Part shown: positions 6,215 to 12,886 of the stretch, piece after piece
Layout: every line of letters starts with the position of its first letter
Numbering within the stretch: position 1 is the stretch's first letter
NCBI GenBank assembly: GCA_002396505.1
Contig: DGYA01000029.1
Coordinates: 565 to 13,730, forward strand
DNA from: Cyanobacteria bacterium UBA5018
GTDB taxonomy: Bacteria > Cyanobacteriota > Cyanobacteriia > PCC-6307 > Cyanobiaceae
Direction: 5' to 3'
DNA: 13,166 nucleotides
Position numbers and translations under genes: made by a program
The notes under the pieces: model-generated
What the model saw: the letters and a program-made list of their open reading frames with translations, nothing else
Told to the model about the DNA's origin: nothing
The model's database searches: none

Positions 6215-8710
6215 ATGGCCGAGGAGCGCCCGATCGAGCAGCCCGAGGATCCCAGGATTCAGCCGATCGCTCTGCATCAGGAGATGCAGCGCTCCTACCT
6301 CGAGTACGCGATGAGCGTGATCGTGGGACGAGCCCTGCCCGATGTGCGCGATGGGCTCAAACCAGTGCAGCGGCGCATCCTCTTCGCGATGCACGAGCTG
6401 GGCCTGACCCCAGATCGGCCCTATCGCAAGTGCGCCCGCGTGGTGGGCGATGTACTGGGTAAATACCATCCCCACGGCGATCAGGCCGTCTACGACGCCC
6501 TGGTGCGCCTGGTGCAAACCTTCGCCAGCCGCAATCCGCTGCTGGATGGCCACGGCAACTTCGGCTCGGTGGACGACGACCCACCGGCGGCGATGCGGTA
6601 CACCGAAACGCGGCTGGCACCGATCGCCAACGAGGCGATGCTCGATGAAATCGGCAACGACACGGTCGATTTCTGCGCCAATTTCGATGGCTCCCAGCAG
6701 GAGCCCACGGTGCTGCCTGCTCAACTGCCGTTTTTGCTGCTGAATGGCTGCACTGGCATCGCGGTGGGCATGGCCACCAACATCCCCCCCCACAACCTGG
6801 GGGAGGTGGTGGATGCCCTGATCGCCCTGATCCGCAAACCCGAGCTCAGCGACGAAAAGTTGCTGGAGCTGGTGCCTGGCCCCGACTTCCCCACCGGTGG
6901 CGAAGTGCTGGTGGGCAGTGGTCTGCGCGACACCTACCTCAACGGTCGCGGCAGCATCCCGATGCGCGGCGTCGCCCACATCGAAGAGGTGCAGCCCGGC
7001 AAGGGTCGCCATCGCCGCGGTGCCGTGGTGATCACGGAACTGCCCTATCAACTCAGCAAGGCCGGCTGGATCGAAAAGCTGGCCGAACAGGTGAACGATG
7101 GCAAGATCGGCGGCATCGCCGACATCCGCGACGAGAGCGACCGCGATGGCATGCGGGTGGTGGTGGAGCTGCGCCGCGACGCCGATCCAGAGAAGGTGCT
7201 GGCTGAACTGCAGCGCCGCACTGCCCTGCAGAGCAACTTCGGGGCGATCCTGCTGGCCCTGGTAAATGGCCAACCGCTGCAATTGACCTTGCGCCAATTG
7301 CTGAAGGAGTTTCTGGAGTATCGGGAACTCACCCTGATTCGCCGCACCCGCCATGCGCTCAAGCGCTGCGAAGATCGGCTGGAGGTGGTGGAGGGCCTGA
7401 TCAAGGCCCTGGCGGATCTACAGCAGGTGATCGCCATGATCACCGCGGCGGCCGATGCCGCCAGCGCCAAGGCCAGCCTGCAGGTGCATCTAGACCTCTC
7501 CGATCGCCAGGCCGATGCGGTGCTGGCCATGCCCTTGCGGCGGCTTACCGGGTTGGAGCAGGAAAGCCTGCGCAACGAGGTGAAGAGCCTGAGCGCAGAG
7601 CGCATCGGCCTGCGCCAACTGCTGGATGATCGCGCCACCCTGCTCAACAGCCTTTGCAGTGAACTCAAAGCCCTGAAGAAGCGCTATGGCACCCCCCGCC
7701 GCACCCGCTTGGTGGAAGGGGGCGATCTGCTGGTGGCCCAGCGGGCCGCCGCCGTGCGTCCCAATGCCGAATTGCAGCGGCAGCAGGCCTGGGAAGCCCT
7801 GGCCCCAGACAGCTTGCTGCTGATCCAGGCCGATGGTGCCGTGAAAATTGTTAGCCCGCCCCTACTGGGCCGCCTGCATCTCGATCAACCGGTGCCCCTG
7901 GGCGACAACCCAGCGCCGGCCCAGATCATCCTGCCGGTTAAAGCACAGCCCCTGGTGCTGGCCTTCTCGGCCGATGGCCGCGTTGCCCTGCTGCGCTGGG
8001 AATTTGCCGGCCAACAGCCGGGCAACTTGGAGCGCTTTCTGCCCGACAGCCTGGAGGGCAGCAACGCCATCCAGGTGTTCAGTCTGCCCCTGGGGGCGGC
8101 GGATCCCGGCTTGAGTTTGGGGCTGCTGAGCAGCGATGGTCGCTTCAAACGCCTGCCGATCGAGGAATTCCAAGATCTGTCGGGGCGGGCGGCCACGGTG
8201 CTGAAGCTCAAGGATGGGGTGACCCTGCGCCGGGTGGTGGCCTGCCGCGATGGTCAGGAGCTGGTGGTGGCCAGCAGCAGCGGCCGCATGTTGCGGCTGG
8301 CGGTGAACGAGACCAACCTGCCGCTGATGGGCCGCACCGCCCAGGGGCCAATGCTGATGCGGCTGTTGCCTGGCGAAACGGTGGCGGGCGTCGCCTGCGT
8401 AGAGCCCAATGCCAGTGTGCTGGTGGCCAGCCGCCTCGGCCAGCTCAAACGCCTGGCTTTGGAGAGCCTGCGCAGCTGCCAGCGCGGCGATATCGGCCAG
8501 ATCGGCCTGCGCTTCCTGGATCGCAGCGACGAACTGCTGGATCTGCAGGCGGTGCAGGGCAAAGTAATTGGCATAACCCTCGCCGACGGCCGCAATCTGC
8601 GCCAGGAGATAGACGCGTTGGAGAACGAAGACGTGAGCGGCACCGGCACAAAGCTGGCGCTGGCTAATCAGGACCAGCTAAAAGCCCTGGTGCCGCTTAT
8701 TAGCAGCTAA
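6215..8710 (+). CDS. gyrA/parC: Type IIA DNA topoisomerase subunit A (GyrA/ParC family)
   Basis: This is the DNA breakage-reunion subunit of a type IIA topoisomerase, which works with a GyrB/ParE ATPase subunit to change DNA supercoiling or decatenate chromosomes. In the 831-residue product the winged-helix region and the motif YHPHGDQAVYD (84-94) precede the catalytic tyrosine Tyr129 in AAMRYTETRL. The C-terminal beta-pinwheel (about 510-831) shows repeated blades of the type GRFKRL, GRMLRL and GQLKRL. I cannot find the GyrA-box (QRRGGKG type) that marks true gyrase A. This copy may thus be a ParC-like or second GyrA paralogue; many cyanobacteria carry two A-type genes. The position equivalent to E. 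coli GyrA Ser83 is Gln90, and Asp87 is kept as Asp94. The ATG at 6215 follows the TPR stop by 118 nt. Confidence 0.95.
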   Translation: MAEERPIEQPEDPRIQPIALHQEMQRSYLEYAMSVIVGRALPDVRDGLKPVQRRILFAMHELGLTPDRPYRKCARVVGDVLGKYHPHGDQAVYDALVRLVQTFASRNPLLDGHGNFGSVDDDPPAAMRYTETRLAPIANEAMLDEIGNDTVDFCANFDGSQQEPTVLPAQLPFLLLNGCTGIAVGMATNIPPHNLGEVVDALIALIRKPELSDEKLLELVPGPDFPTGGEVLVGSGLRDTYLNGRGSIPMRGVAHIEEVQPGKGRHRRGAVVITELPYQLSKAGWIEKLAEQVNDGKIGGIADIRDESDRDGMRVVVELRRDADPEKVLAELQRRTALQSNFGAILLALVNGQPLQLTLRQLLKEFLEYRELTLIRRTRHALKRCEDRLEVVEGLIKALADLQQVIAMITAAADAASAKASLQVHLDLSDRQADAVLAMPLRRLTGLEQESLRNEVKSLSAERIGLRQLLDDRATLLNSLCSELKALKKRYGTPRRTRLVEGGDLLVAQRAAAVRPNAELQRQQAWEALAPDSLLLIQADGAVKIVSPPLLGRLHLDQPVPLGDNPAPAQIILPVKAQPLVLAFSADGRVALLRWEFAGQQPGNLERFLPDSLEGSNAIQVFSLPLGAADPGLSLGLLSSDGRFKRLPIEEFQDLSGRAATVLKLKDGVTLRRVVACRDGQELVVASSSGRMLRLAVNETNLPLMGRTAQGPMLMRLLPGETVAGVACVEPNASVLVASRLGQLKRLALESLRSCQRGDIGQIGLRFLDRSDELLDLQAVQGKVIGITLADGRNLRQEIDALENEDVSGTGTKLALANQDQLKALVPLISS

Positions 8711-8713
8711 AGA

Positions 8714-9790
8714 TCAACAGCTGAGATTCAACACCTGCTGCAGCCAGGTTTCGATCTTGTCGATGAACACCGGCTGCGCATGATGGGTTTCGCTCCAACG
8801 GCGGCATTGACTCCGGTCCAGCAGCCCAGCCCTGGCCACCGCCGCCGCCAGGGAATCGAGATCGTCGGGGTTGGCGAGGCTGCCGTTGCGGCCCTCCACC
8901 ACCAGCTCACCGGGGCCGCCGCGGGCATAGGTGGCGATCGGCACACCACAGGCCATCGCCTCCACCACCACATTGCCAAAGGCCTCGTTCCACTTCGGCG
9001 TATTTAGAAACACCCGGCAGTGGCCGAGTTCGGCCTGGAAGCGATCGGTATCTAAAAAACCCCGCCATTGCAGGCTGCCGGCGGGCACCATCGCCTCCAC
9101 CGCCGCCGCATAGCTCTCGTCTTCCCGCAGGCCCCAGATGCGCAGCGGCAGAGCCAGCAGGGCAGCAACCCGGGCGGCATCTTCAAGGCCCTTTTCAGGG
9201 GCAATCCGACCAGCCCAGCCGAGCACCGCATCTCCAGCGGCGACGAATTGGTAGCGATCCAAATCGAAACCATTGCCCATCAACTGGGGCGGAGCTGTTA
9301 AGGCGAAATCGGCTGCCTGGCTGGCGGTGTGAAAGGCGAGCCGTGCTGGTTGCCAGCGGCCGATCGCCTCAATCGCCTCGTCCATGGCCGAACACAGAGA
9401 ACCCATGCTCACCAGATGGCAGATGGGGGTGGCAACAAAGGGCGTCAGCCAGAAGGGGAGCCAGTCGTAGGCGAGGTTGAGGATCAAGTCGAAATCGCGC
9501 TGCCGCTCCAGGGCCCGCTGCCACAGCCGCGGCAACAGGCCGTTGGCGGGAATTTCGACTGGCATCTGCCGGGGCCGATGCTGCCAGCTGGGTTGGGGCG
9601 CCCCGGGCTCGCTCCAAAGGATTGCGGCGGCGCAGGCCTCGGGCAGACGGGAGCCCTCCCCAGCCAGCACCGTGACGCCATGGCCGCGGCCCAACAGCCC
9701 GGAGACGATCATCGCCCCGGTGTGCTCGACGCCGCCGCCGCCACCACTGCCAAGCACCCCGATCGGTGTACTGACCACCAGCACCCTCAT
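8714..9790 (-). CDS. Family-4 glycosyltransferase, probable UDP-glucose:tetrahydrobiopterin glucosyltransferase
   Basis: The 358-residue product is a GT-B retaining glycosyltransferase of family GT4. Its N-terminus MRVLVVSTPIGVLGSGGGGG has the glycine-rich loop, GRIAPEKG at 194-201 is the phosphate-contact region, and E269-x7-E277 (NEAFGNVVVEAMACG) is the EX7E nucleotide-sugar motif. From memory, several segments (VSTPxGxLGSGxGGGVE, DFDLILNxAYDWLP, RIAPEKGLEDA, TPKWxEAFGNV) match the Synechococcus PCC 7942 enzyme that glucosylates tetrahydrobiopterin to a pteridine glycoside. This is recollection, not an alignment. The frame is open upstream to 10237, but that part is antisense to the methyltransferase, so I start at the ATG at 9790. 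It converges with the topoisomerase gene, with 3 nt between stops. Another GT4 substrate remains possible. Confidence 0.85.
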   Translation of the reverse strand: MRVLVVSTPIGVLGSGGGGGVEHTGAMIVSGLLGRGHGVTVLAGEGSRLPEACAAAILWSEPGAPQPSWQHRPRQMPVEIPANGLLPRLWQRALERQRDFDLILNLAYDWLPFWLTPFVATPICHLVSMGSLCSAMDEAIEAIGRWQPARLAFHTASQAADFALTAPPQLMGNGFDLDRYQFVAAGDAVLGWAGRIAPEKGLEDAARVAALLALPLRIWGLREDESYAAAVEAMVPAGSLQWRGFLDTDRFQAELGHCRVFLNTPKWNEAFGNVVVEAMACGVPIATYARGGPGELVVEGRNGSLANPDDLDSLAAAVARAGLLDRSQCRRWSETHHAQPVFIDKIETWLQQVLNLSC

Positions 9791-9805
9791 CCCGATGGCG
9801 CCCCC

Positions 9806-9832
9806 GCATGCCTGGCCCTGACCCCAGCATGC
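9806..9832. promoter_or_regulatory. Paired GCATGC palindromes between divergent genes
   Basis: Two identical 6-bp palindromes GCATGC lie at 9806-9811 and 9827-9832, 21 bp apart centre to centre (about two helical turns). They sit in the 90-nt divergent intergenic region between the glycosyltransferase and methyltransferase starts, where shared regulatory sites would be expected. Chance occurrence is quite possible in GC-rich DNA. Confidence 0.2.
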
Positions 9833-9880
9833 CAGCCGGTTACCTTGATTGAGATTGGGACGTTGCGGCATGAATAACTG

Positions 9881-10681
9881 GTGAGCGAACAGATTTACGG
9901 GGAGAGCAAGCAGCTCGGCCAGCAGCTTGGTGTGGACGACTTCCTGGCCGATGGTTTTGACCTGCGCCGCCAGCTGGCCGAATTCCTCAAGTTGAGCCCC
10001 GAGGAGCTGGAGCAAAGGCTGCCCCGCAGCACTGAGCATCTGGCCGCCCTCCACCCCGGCGCCTTCGATCCCCAAAGGGCCGAGGTGTTCTATGAACAAA
10101 ACGTGGGCGACGCCCACCTGCTGGAACTGGCGGCCTGGCACCTGAATAGCGCTGACTACATCGCCGACACCCTGCGCCTGCAACAGAGCTTCGCCAAGGG
10201 TGAACTGCTCGATTTCGGCGGCGGCATCGGCAGCCACGCCCTGGCAGCTGCGGCCTTGCCAACGGTGAAGCAGGTTTGGTATGTGGATCTAAATCCCCAC
10301 AACCGCGCCTTTGTGGAATGGCGGGCCCAGCAGCTGGGGCTAGCGGCGAAGCTGGCCACGGGCCGCGATCTCGACGATCCAAAACTGCCCACTCGTTTCG
10401 ACACGATCGTTTGCCTAGACGTGCTCGAGCATCTACCGGATCCGGCCGGCCAACTGGAGGTTTTCGCCACACGGCTCAAAGAGAACGGCACGGCGTTAAT
10501 GAACTGGTATTTCTTCCAGGGATTCAAAGGTGAATACCCATTCCATTTCGACGACCCCCAGCTGGTGGAACGCTTCTTCCTCACCCTGCAGCGCCATTTC
10601 TTGGAGGTATTTCATCCCTGGTTAATCACTACTCGGGCTTATCGGCTGATGCCGAAGGGATTTATTGATAGATTAGAATAG
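9881..10681 (+). CDS. Class I SAM-dependent methyltransferase
   Basis: The 266-residue product contains a Rossmann-type methyltransferase domain from about 105. SAM-binding motif I is LLDFGGGIGSHA (109-120), the acidic residue ending strand 2 lies in YVDLNP (134-139), and the motif IV region is DTIVCLDVLEHLPDP (174-188). The N-terminal 100 residues are helical and unassigned. Substrate cannot be read from the sequence; aromatic residues near MNWYFFQGF (207-215) may line the pocket. The GTG at 9881 is the only reasonable start because an in-frame TAA lies just upstream at 9875. It is transcribed divergently from the glycosyltransferase, which may indicate a shared small-molecule or glycan pathway, but that is only positional evidence. 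It is the last gene of the GC-rich core block; an abrupt compositional change follows its stop. Confidence 0.88.
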   Translation: MSEQIYGESKQLGQQLGVDDFLADGFDLRRQLAEFLKLSPEELEQRLPRSTEHLAALHPGAFDPQRAEVFYEQNVGDAHLLELAAWHLNSADYIADTLRLQQSFAKGELLDFGGGIGSHALAAAALPTVKQVWYVDLNPHNRAFVEWRAQQLGLAAKLATGRDLDDPKLPTRFDTIVCLDVLEHLPDPAGQLEVFATRLKENGTALMNWYFFQGFKGEYPFHFDDPQLVERFFLTLQRHFLEVFHPWLITTRAYRLMPKGFIDRLE

Positions 10682-11035
10682 TGATTAATGGTGAGGAAGC
10701 AAAATTATGGGCAAAAGGCCTGTTGAAAGCCTTGAAGTAGCCATATAATTACTAGCAAATTTAGCCCATTTTATCGGAAGACCCATGCGCTTCTGGCTGG
10801 AGTACCAGTTAAGTATCATTTATTTGACCTTGATCTGACTGCCAATGCAAAATATCTGCTGAAAACTGACGCAACGTTACACCCAAATCCTAGGCAATGC
10901 TTGCTTGCCAGGACCGGCTTCTTTCCAGGCCCGCACAGCAGACCGTAGTACTGGCTACAAATGGATAACGGGTCCGATAACCACTGTTCGTAATGAACAC
11001 ATATTGCCGAAATCACTTGCGGTAGCTAGGCTTTG
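10682..11035. other. AT-richer spacer without recognisable gene
   Basis: This 354-base stretch after the methyltransferase is noticeably more AT-rich than the block to its left and has short broken frames. The longest plus-strand stop-free run is 70 codons (10736-10945) without a usable start. A 5-bp-stem hairpin (AAGGC/GCCTT around 10714-10734) is followed by no T-run and is not a convincing terminator. It may be the remains of an inactivated cassette or an insertion boundary. Confidence 0.5.
10985..10999. promoter_or_regulatory. Inverted repeat TGTTC-N5-GAACA
   Basis: A perfect 5-bp inverted repeat with a 5-nt spacer lies about 150 bp upstream of the CBS-domain gene in an otherwise non-coding stretch. 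The shape is that of a dimeric repressor site. It does not match the usual cyanobacterial LexA box, and no regulator gene is nearby. It could easily be chance. Confidence 0.2.
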
Positions 11036-11116
11036 GCTTAACTGCGTGCAAGTGGTTCACGGAAGGCAGCAGGAGCGGTGCGGTGGTTCTCGGAAACCAC
11101 CCATGTAGCGTTAGAT
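11036..11116 (+). other. Possible attC-like recombination site upstream of CBS gene
   Basis: GCTTAAC at 11036-11042 fits the attC R'' consensus RYYYAAC, and GTTAGAT at 11110-11116 fits the R' consensus GTTRRRY exactly. The 81-bp span is within attC size. Between them GTGGTT (11052-11057) can pair with AACCAC (11095-11100), each nine bases from its R box, giving the R-spacer-L layout. A second hairpin, GGTGGTT/AACCACC at 11082-11101, competes with this, and the direct repeat GTGGTTC[A/T]CGGAA (11052, 11083) complicates it. No clear extrahelical base is seen. I call this only because it precedes a cassette-like gene followed by a better attC. Confidence 0.35.
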
Positions 11117-11140
11117 GGACGATCTCTCCTTAATCGTTTG

Positions 11141-11953
11141 GTGTGCCTGGGTGACGTGGATTTTACTCCGCACGCTCAGTCCGATGTATTGACTTACGTG
11201 ATCACTCTGACATTGGCCCAACGAAAGTGGATGCGTGACGAGCTCCGTAAGGCGAGGGCCGAAGTACTGGCTGACTCGGAAGCTTTCCCGCGGGTTCTGT
11301 TCGCCCTGGAACGACTAGGAAAGCTCCTTGCTCCAAAGGAGTCGTCCCTTGGCAAATTCCGGCCTTATCTCCTCGAGCTCGCCGCGGAGTCGCCGCTCGC
11401 TTCCGAGCTGCCGAGCACCAACCGTTCCTTTCACACACCGGCGCCTGAGTTGTTTAGGCTTGTCAAAGACGGGAGGAACGATGCTCTACACCAGGGTGCT
11501 CGGGTCAGACACTTAAGCGATACTGCCGTTCGCTTCGCCTTGGTACTGGAGGACGCACTGATGAACTTAGACATTGACGACGTGCGAGTGGGAGACTTAA
11601 TGGTGCGCGACGTCACCATTGCCGAGCCTTGGTATCCTGTCGCATTTGTCCGACAGCGCATGTTGGAATACGCCTTCTCCTTCCTCCCCATCCAAACAGG
11701 CGGTGAATGGCGCCTCATCTCCGACCTTGCGTTGGCCAAGTACGTGTCCAACTGTTCAAACTCGAAACGCACGGAGCGTTTGTCTGCAACAATTGAAACA
11801 GCAATCATCGAAGGCCTAAGTACCGTTCCTTCAGTGCAAGTGGCTGCGGACTCTGAAATCAAGTGTGTATTGGTCCAACTCGACCACTGTCCGGCTCTGA
11901 TCTTCGATGATGAGCGACTTGTCGGGATCGTCACGGCCTTCGATCTTCTCTAG
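11141..11953 (+). CDS. CBS-domain protein with HEPN-like N-terminal region
   Basis: The product is about 270 residues from the GTG at 11141. Its C-terminal half is a CBS pair: VGDLMVRDVTIAEPWYP begins the first CBS motif at about 150, and LVGIVTAFDLL ends the second. CBS modules bind adenine nucleotides or related ligands and switch partner domains. The N-terminal half is helical and contains R112-N-D-A-L-H117, which fits the R-x4-6-H motif of HEPN domains, many of which are RNases in toxin-antitoxin and defence systems. The HEPN reading is inference from motif and helix context. The start is uncertain: TTG 11138, GTG 11156, or GTG 11078 (preceded by AGGAG, but that would overlap the attC-like site) are alternatives. 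Base use is less GC-rich than the core genes. No promoter is evident, and an attC-like site follows 10 nt after the stop, as in an integron cassette. Confidence 0.75.
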   Translation: MCLGDVDFTPHAQSDVLTYVITLTLAQRKWMRDELRKARAEVLADSEAFPRVLFALERLGKLLAPKESSLGKFRPYLLELAAESPLASELPSTNRSFHTPAPELFRLVKDGRNDALHQGARVRHLSDTAVRFALVLEDALMNLDIDDVRVGDLMVRDVTIAEPWYPVAFVRQRMLEYAFSFLPIQTGGEWRLISDLALAKYVSNCSNSKRTERLSATIETAIIEGLSTVPSVQVAADSEIKCVLVQLDHCPALIFDDERLVGIVTAFDLL

Positions 11954-11963
11954 CGAGCTGGCT

Positions 11964-12088
11964 ACCTAACTATGCGTTCCAGCTTACCGGCTAGAAAACC
12001 TGTATCGAGAACGGCTTGCGCTGGTGCTGGTGACCTACCCTGGACGAAATGCTGCCGTCGCCGGCCGCTGAACGCCGGGCGGTGGAAC
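11964..12088 (+). other. attC-like integron recombination site with degenerate R' box
   Basis: ACCTAAC at 11964-11970 fits the R'' consensus RYYYAAC. After a 3-nt spacer, GCGTTCCAGC (11974-11983) pairs with GCTGAACGC (12067-12075) over nine base pairs, leaving one unpaired C, which is the extrahelical base diagnostic of attC L boxes. The stem continues after a small internal loop with CCGGC (11987-11991) against GCCGG (12060-12064). The R' box expected after CGGGC is degenerate: GGTGGAA at 12081, or GTGGAAC at 12082, which matches GTTRRRY at six of seven positions. The length of about 125 bp and the position just after a stop codon are typical. The decayed R' box may make it inactive. Confidence 0.6.
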
Positions 12089-12168
12089 AGGCGACCTTCT
12101 CAATGGAGAAGTGGCAGTATGGAGAAAGCTTAACTCTGCACACTGAATCCATTTCAATCCGAGCATCC

Positions 12169-12651
12169 ATGAACTCCGACGGGCGCAATACGCTTCGAGC
12201 ACTGTCGCGGCTACCGCTAAGAATAGGGGGAATGTATTATATCATTGCTCTATCCCTACTTGCTGCTTCCTGTGGGACCAGTGAACCAAAGCAGCCGGAT
12301 TTACCCCAGCAACCGGATAACTGGGTAAACTCAATTTTGCTCGGTCCTGACAGTACGCTCAAGTTCATCGGGAAAACCAAAGATTTTGTCATAACTACCG
12401 TCTCTGAGGCGAGGGAATTGCAAGGGCCTCGGACAGTCAGCATTGGGGATGTCATCGAAGGCATCCGCGTAGATGCCATTCGCTGCTCCTTCTTCTCGAA
12501 TAATGCATTCTATGGCCAGCAGTACATGTGGCGCGGGCGCTGGGGATGCCAAGCAGGTCGAAGCAGAGAAGAAATCGAGAACTCGGTCGGGCCCGATGGG
12601 GAGAAGCGCTTCGACTATCTATACATTAGCCCGGTGACACTGAAGAATTAG
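12169..12651 (+). CDS. Small putative lipoprotein, unknown function
   Basis: The product is about 160 residues from the ATG at 12169. An N-terminal segment with arginines is followed by a hydrophobic run (MYYIIALSLL) and LAAS-C, a lipobox-type site, so Cys35 would be lipidated after signal peptidase II cleavage. A Pro/Gln-rich linker and a globular part with two more cysteines (106 and 127) follow. I recognise no domain. Alternative starts are the ATG at 12103, near the end of the attC-like site, and the ATG at 12232, which has AGGGGG only one base upstream and leaves no basic n-region. Its place directly after an attC-like site and its orientation fit a second gene cassette. A stable membrane-attached product is plausible, as exported proteins are common in cassette arrays, but the function is unknown. 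Confidence 0.6.
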   Translation: MNSDGRNTLRALSRLPLRIGGMYYIIALSLLAASCGTSEPKQPDLPQQPDNWVNSILLGPDSTLKFIGKTKDFVITTVSEARELQGPRTVSIGDVIEGIRVDAIRCSFFSNNAFYGQQYMWRGRWGCQAGRSREEIENSVGPDGEKRFDYLYISPVTLKN

Positions 12652-12672
12652 CTAGGGTTTTATACATCCGCC

Positions 12673-12777
12673 GGCCAACAGGGCATTCCATCCGACGTTC
12701 CTGCGCTTAGAGCGCTAAAACCAGTCCTGATGATCCAGAAGCCTCCGCCACCCTTATGGCCCGCTAAGTGCAGGGCA
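12673..12777 (+). other. Possible decayed attC-like site after lipoprotein gene
   Basis: Twenty-one bases after the lipoprotein stop, GGCCAAC (12673-12679, six of seven to RYYYAAC) is followed by GCATTCCATCCGACG (12683-12697). This resembles the 5' half of common attC sites (…AAC, spacer, GCNTTC, then a CCGACG-like segment). The best 3' partner is CCGCTAAGTGC at 12761-12771, but pairing is patchy and no GTTRRRY box follows. A GCGCT/AGCGC hairpin (12703-12715) sits between. It could be a mutated attC or chance. Confidence 0.22.
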
Positions 12778-12886
12778 TGCAGCAGCAGACCGCATTGGCG
12801 ATCCTCTCTGTCATCTTGAAGCACCTGTTGAAGCGGAAGCAGAAGCTTCACAGGTAACGCCTGTATTACTTGTCAAAGTTGATGCT

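Noticed and set aside
6191..7354. Minus-strand open frame of 387 codons inside the topoisomerase gene
   Set aside because: It is antisense to a fully conserved GyrA/ParC coding region; its His/Gln/Ala-rich product is a typical GC-rich antisense shadow.
9791..10237. N-terminal extension of the glycosyltransferase frame to 10237
   Set aside because: It precedes the canonical GT4 start (MRVLVVSTP) and is antisense to the methyltransferase.
10714..10734. Possible terminator hairpin after the methyltransferase
   Set aside because: The stem is only 5 bp (AAGGC/GCCTT) with a 9-10-nt loop and no following T-run.
10736..10948. Stop-free plus-strand stretch of 70 codons in the spacer
   Set aside because: It has no usable start codon and no recognisable domain, and the length is not remarkable; at most a gene remnant.
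10816..11016. Minus-strand frame of 66 codons upstream of the CBS gene
   Set aside because: It has no recognisable family, an unusual Cys/Ser/Tyr-rich composition and no supporting start signal; it probably arises by chance in AT-richer DNA.
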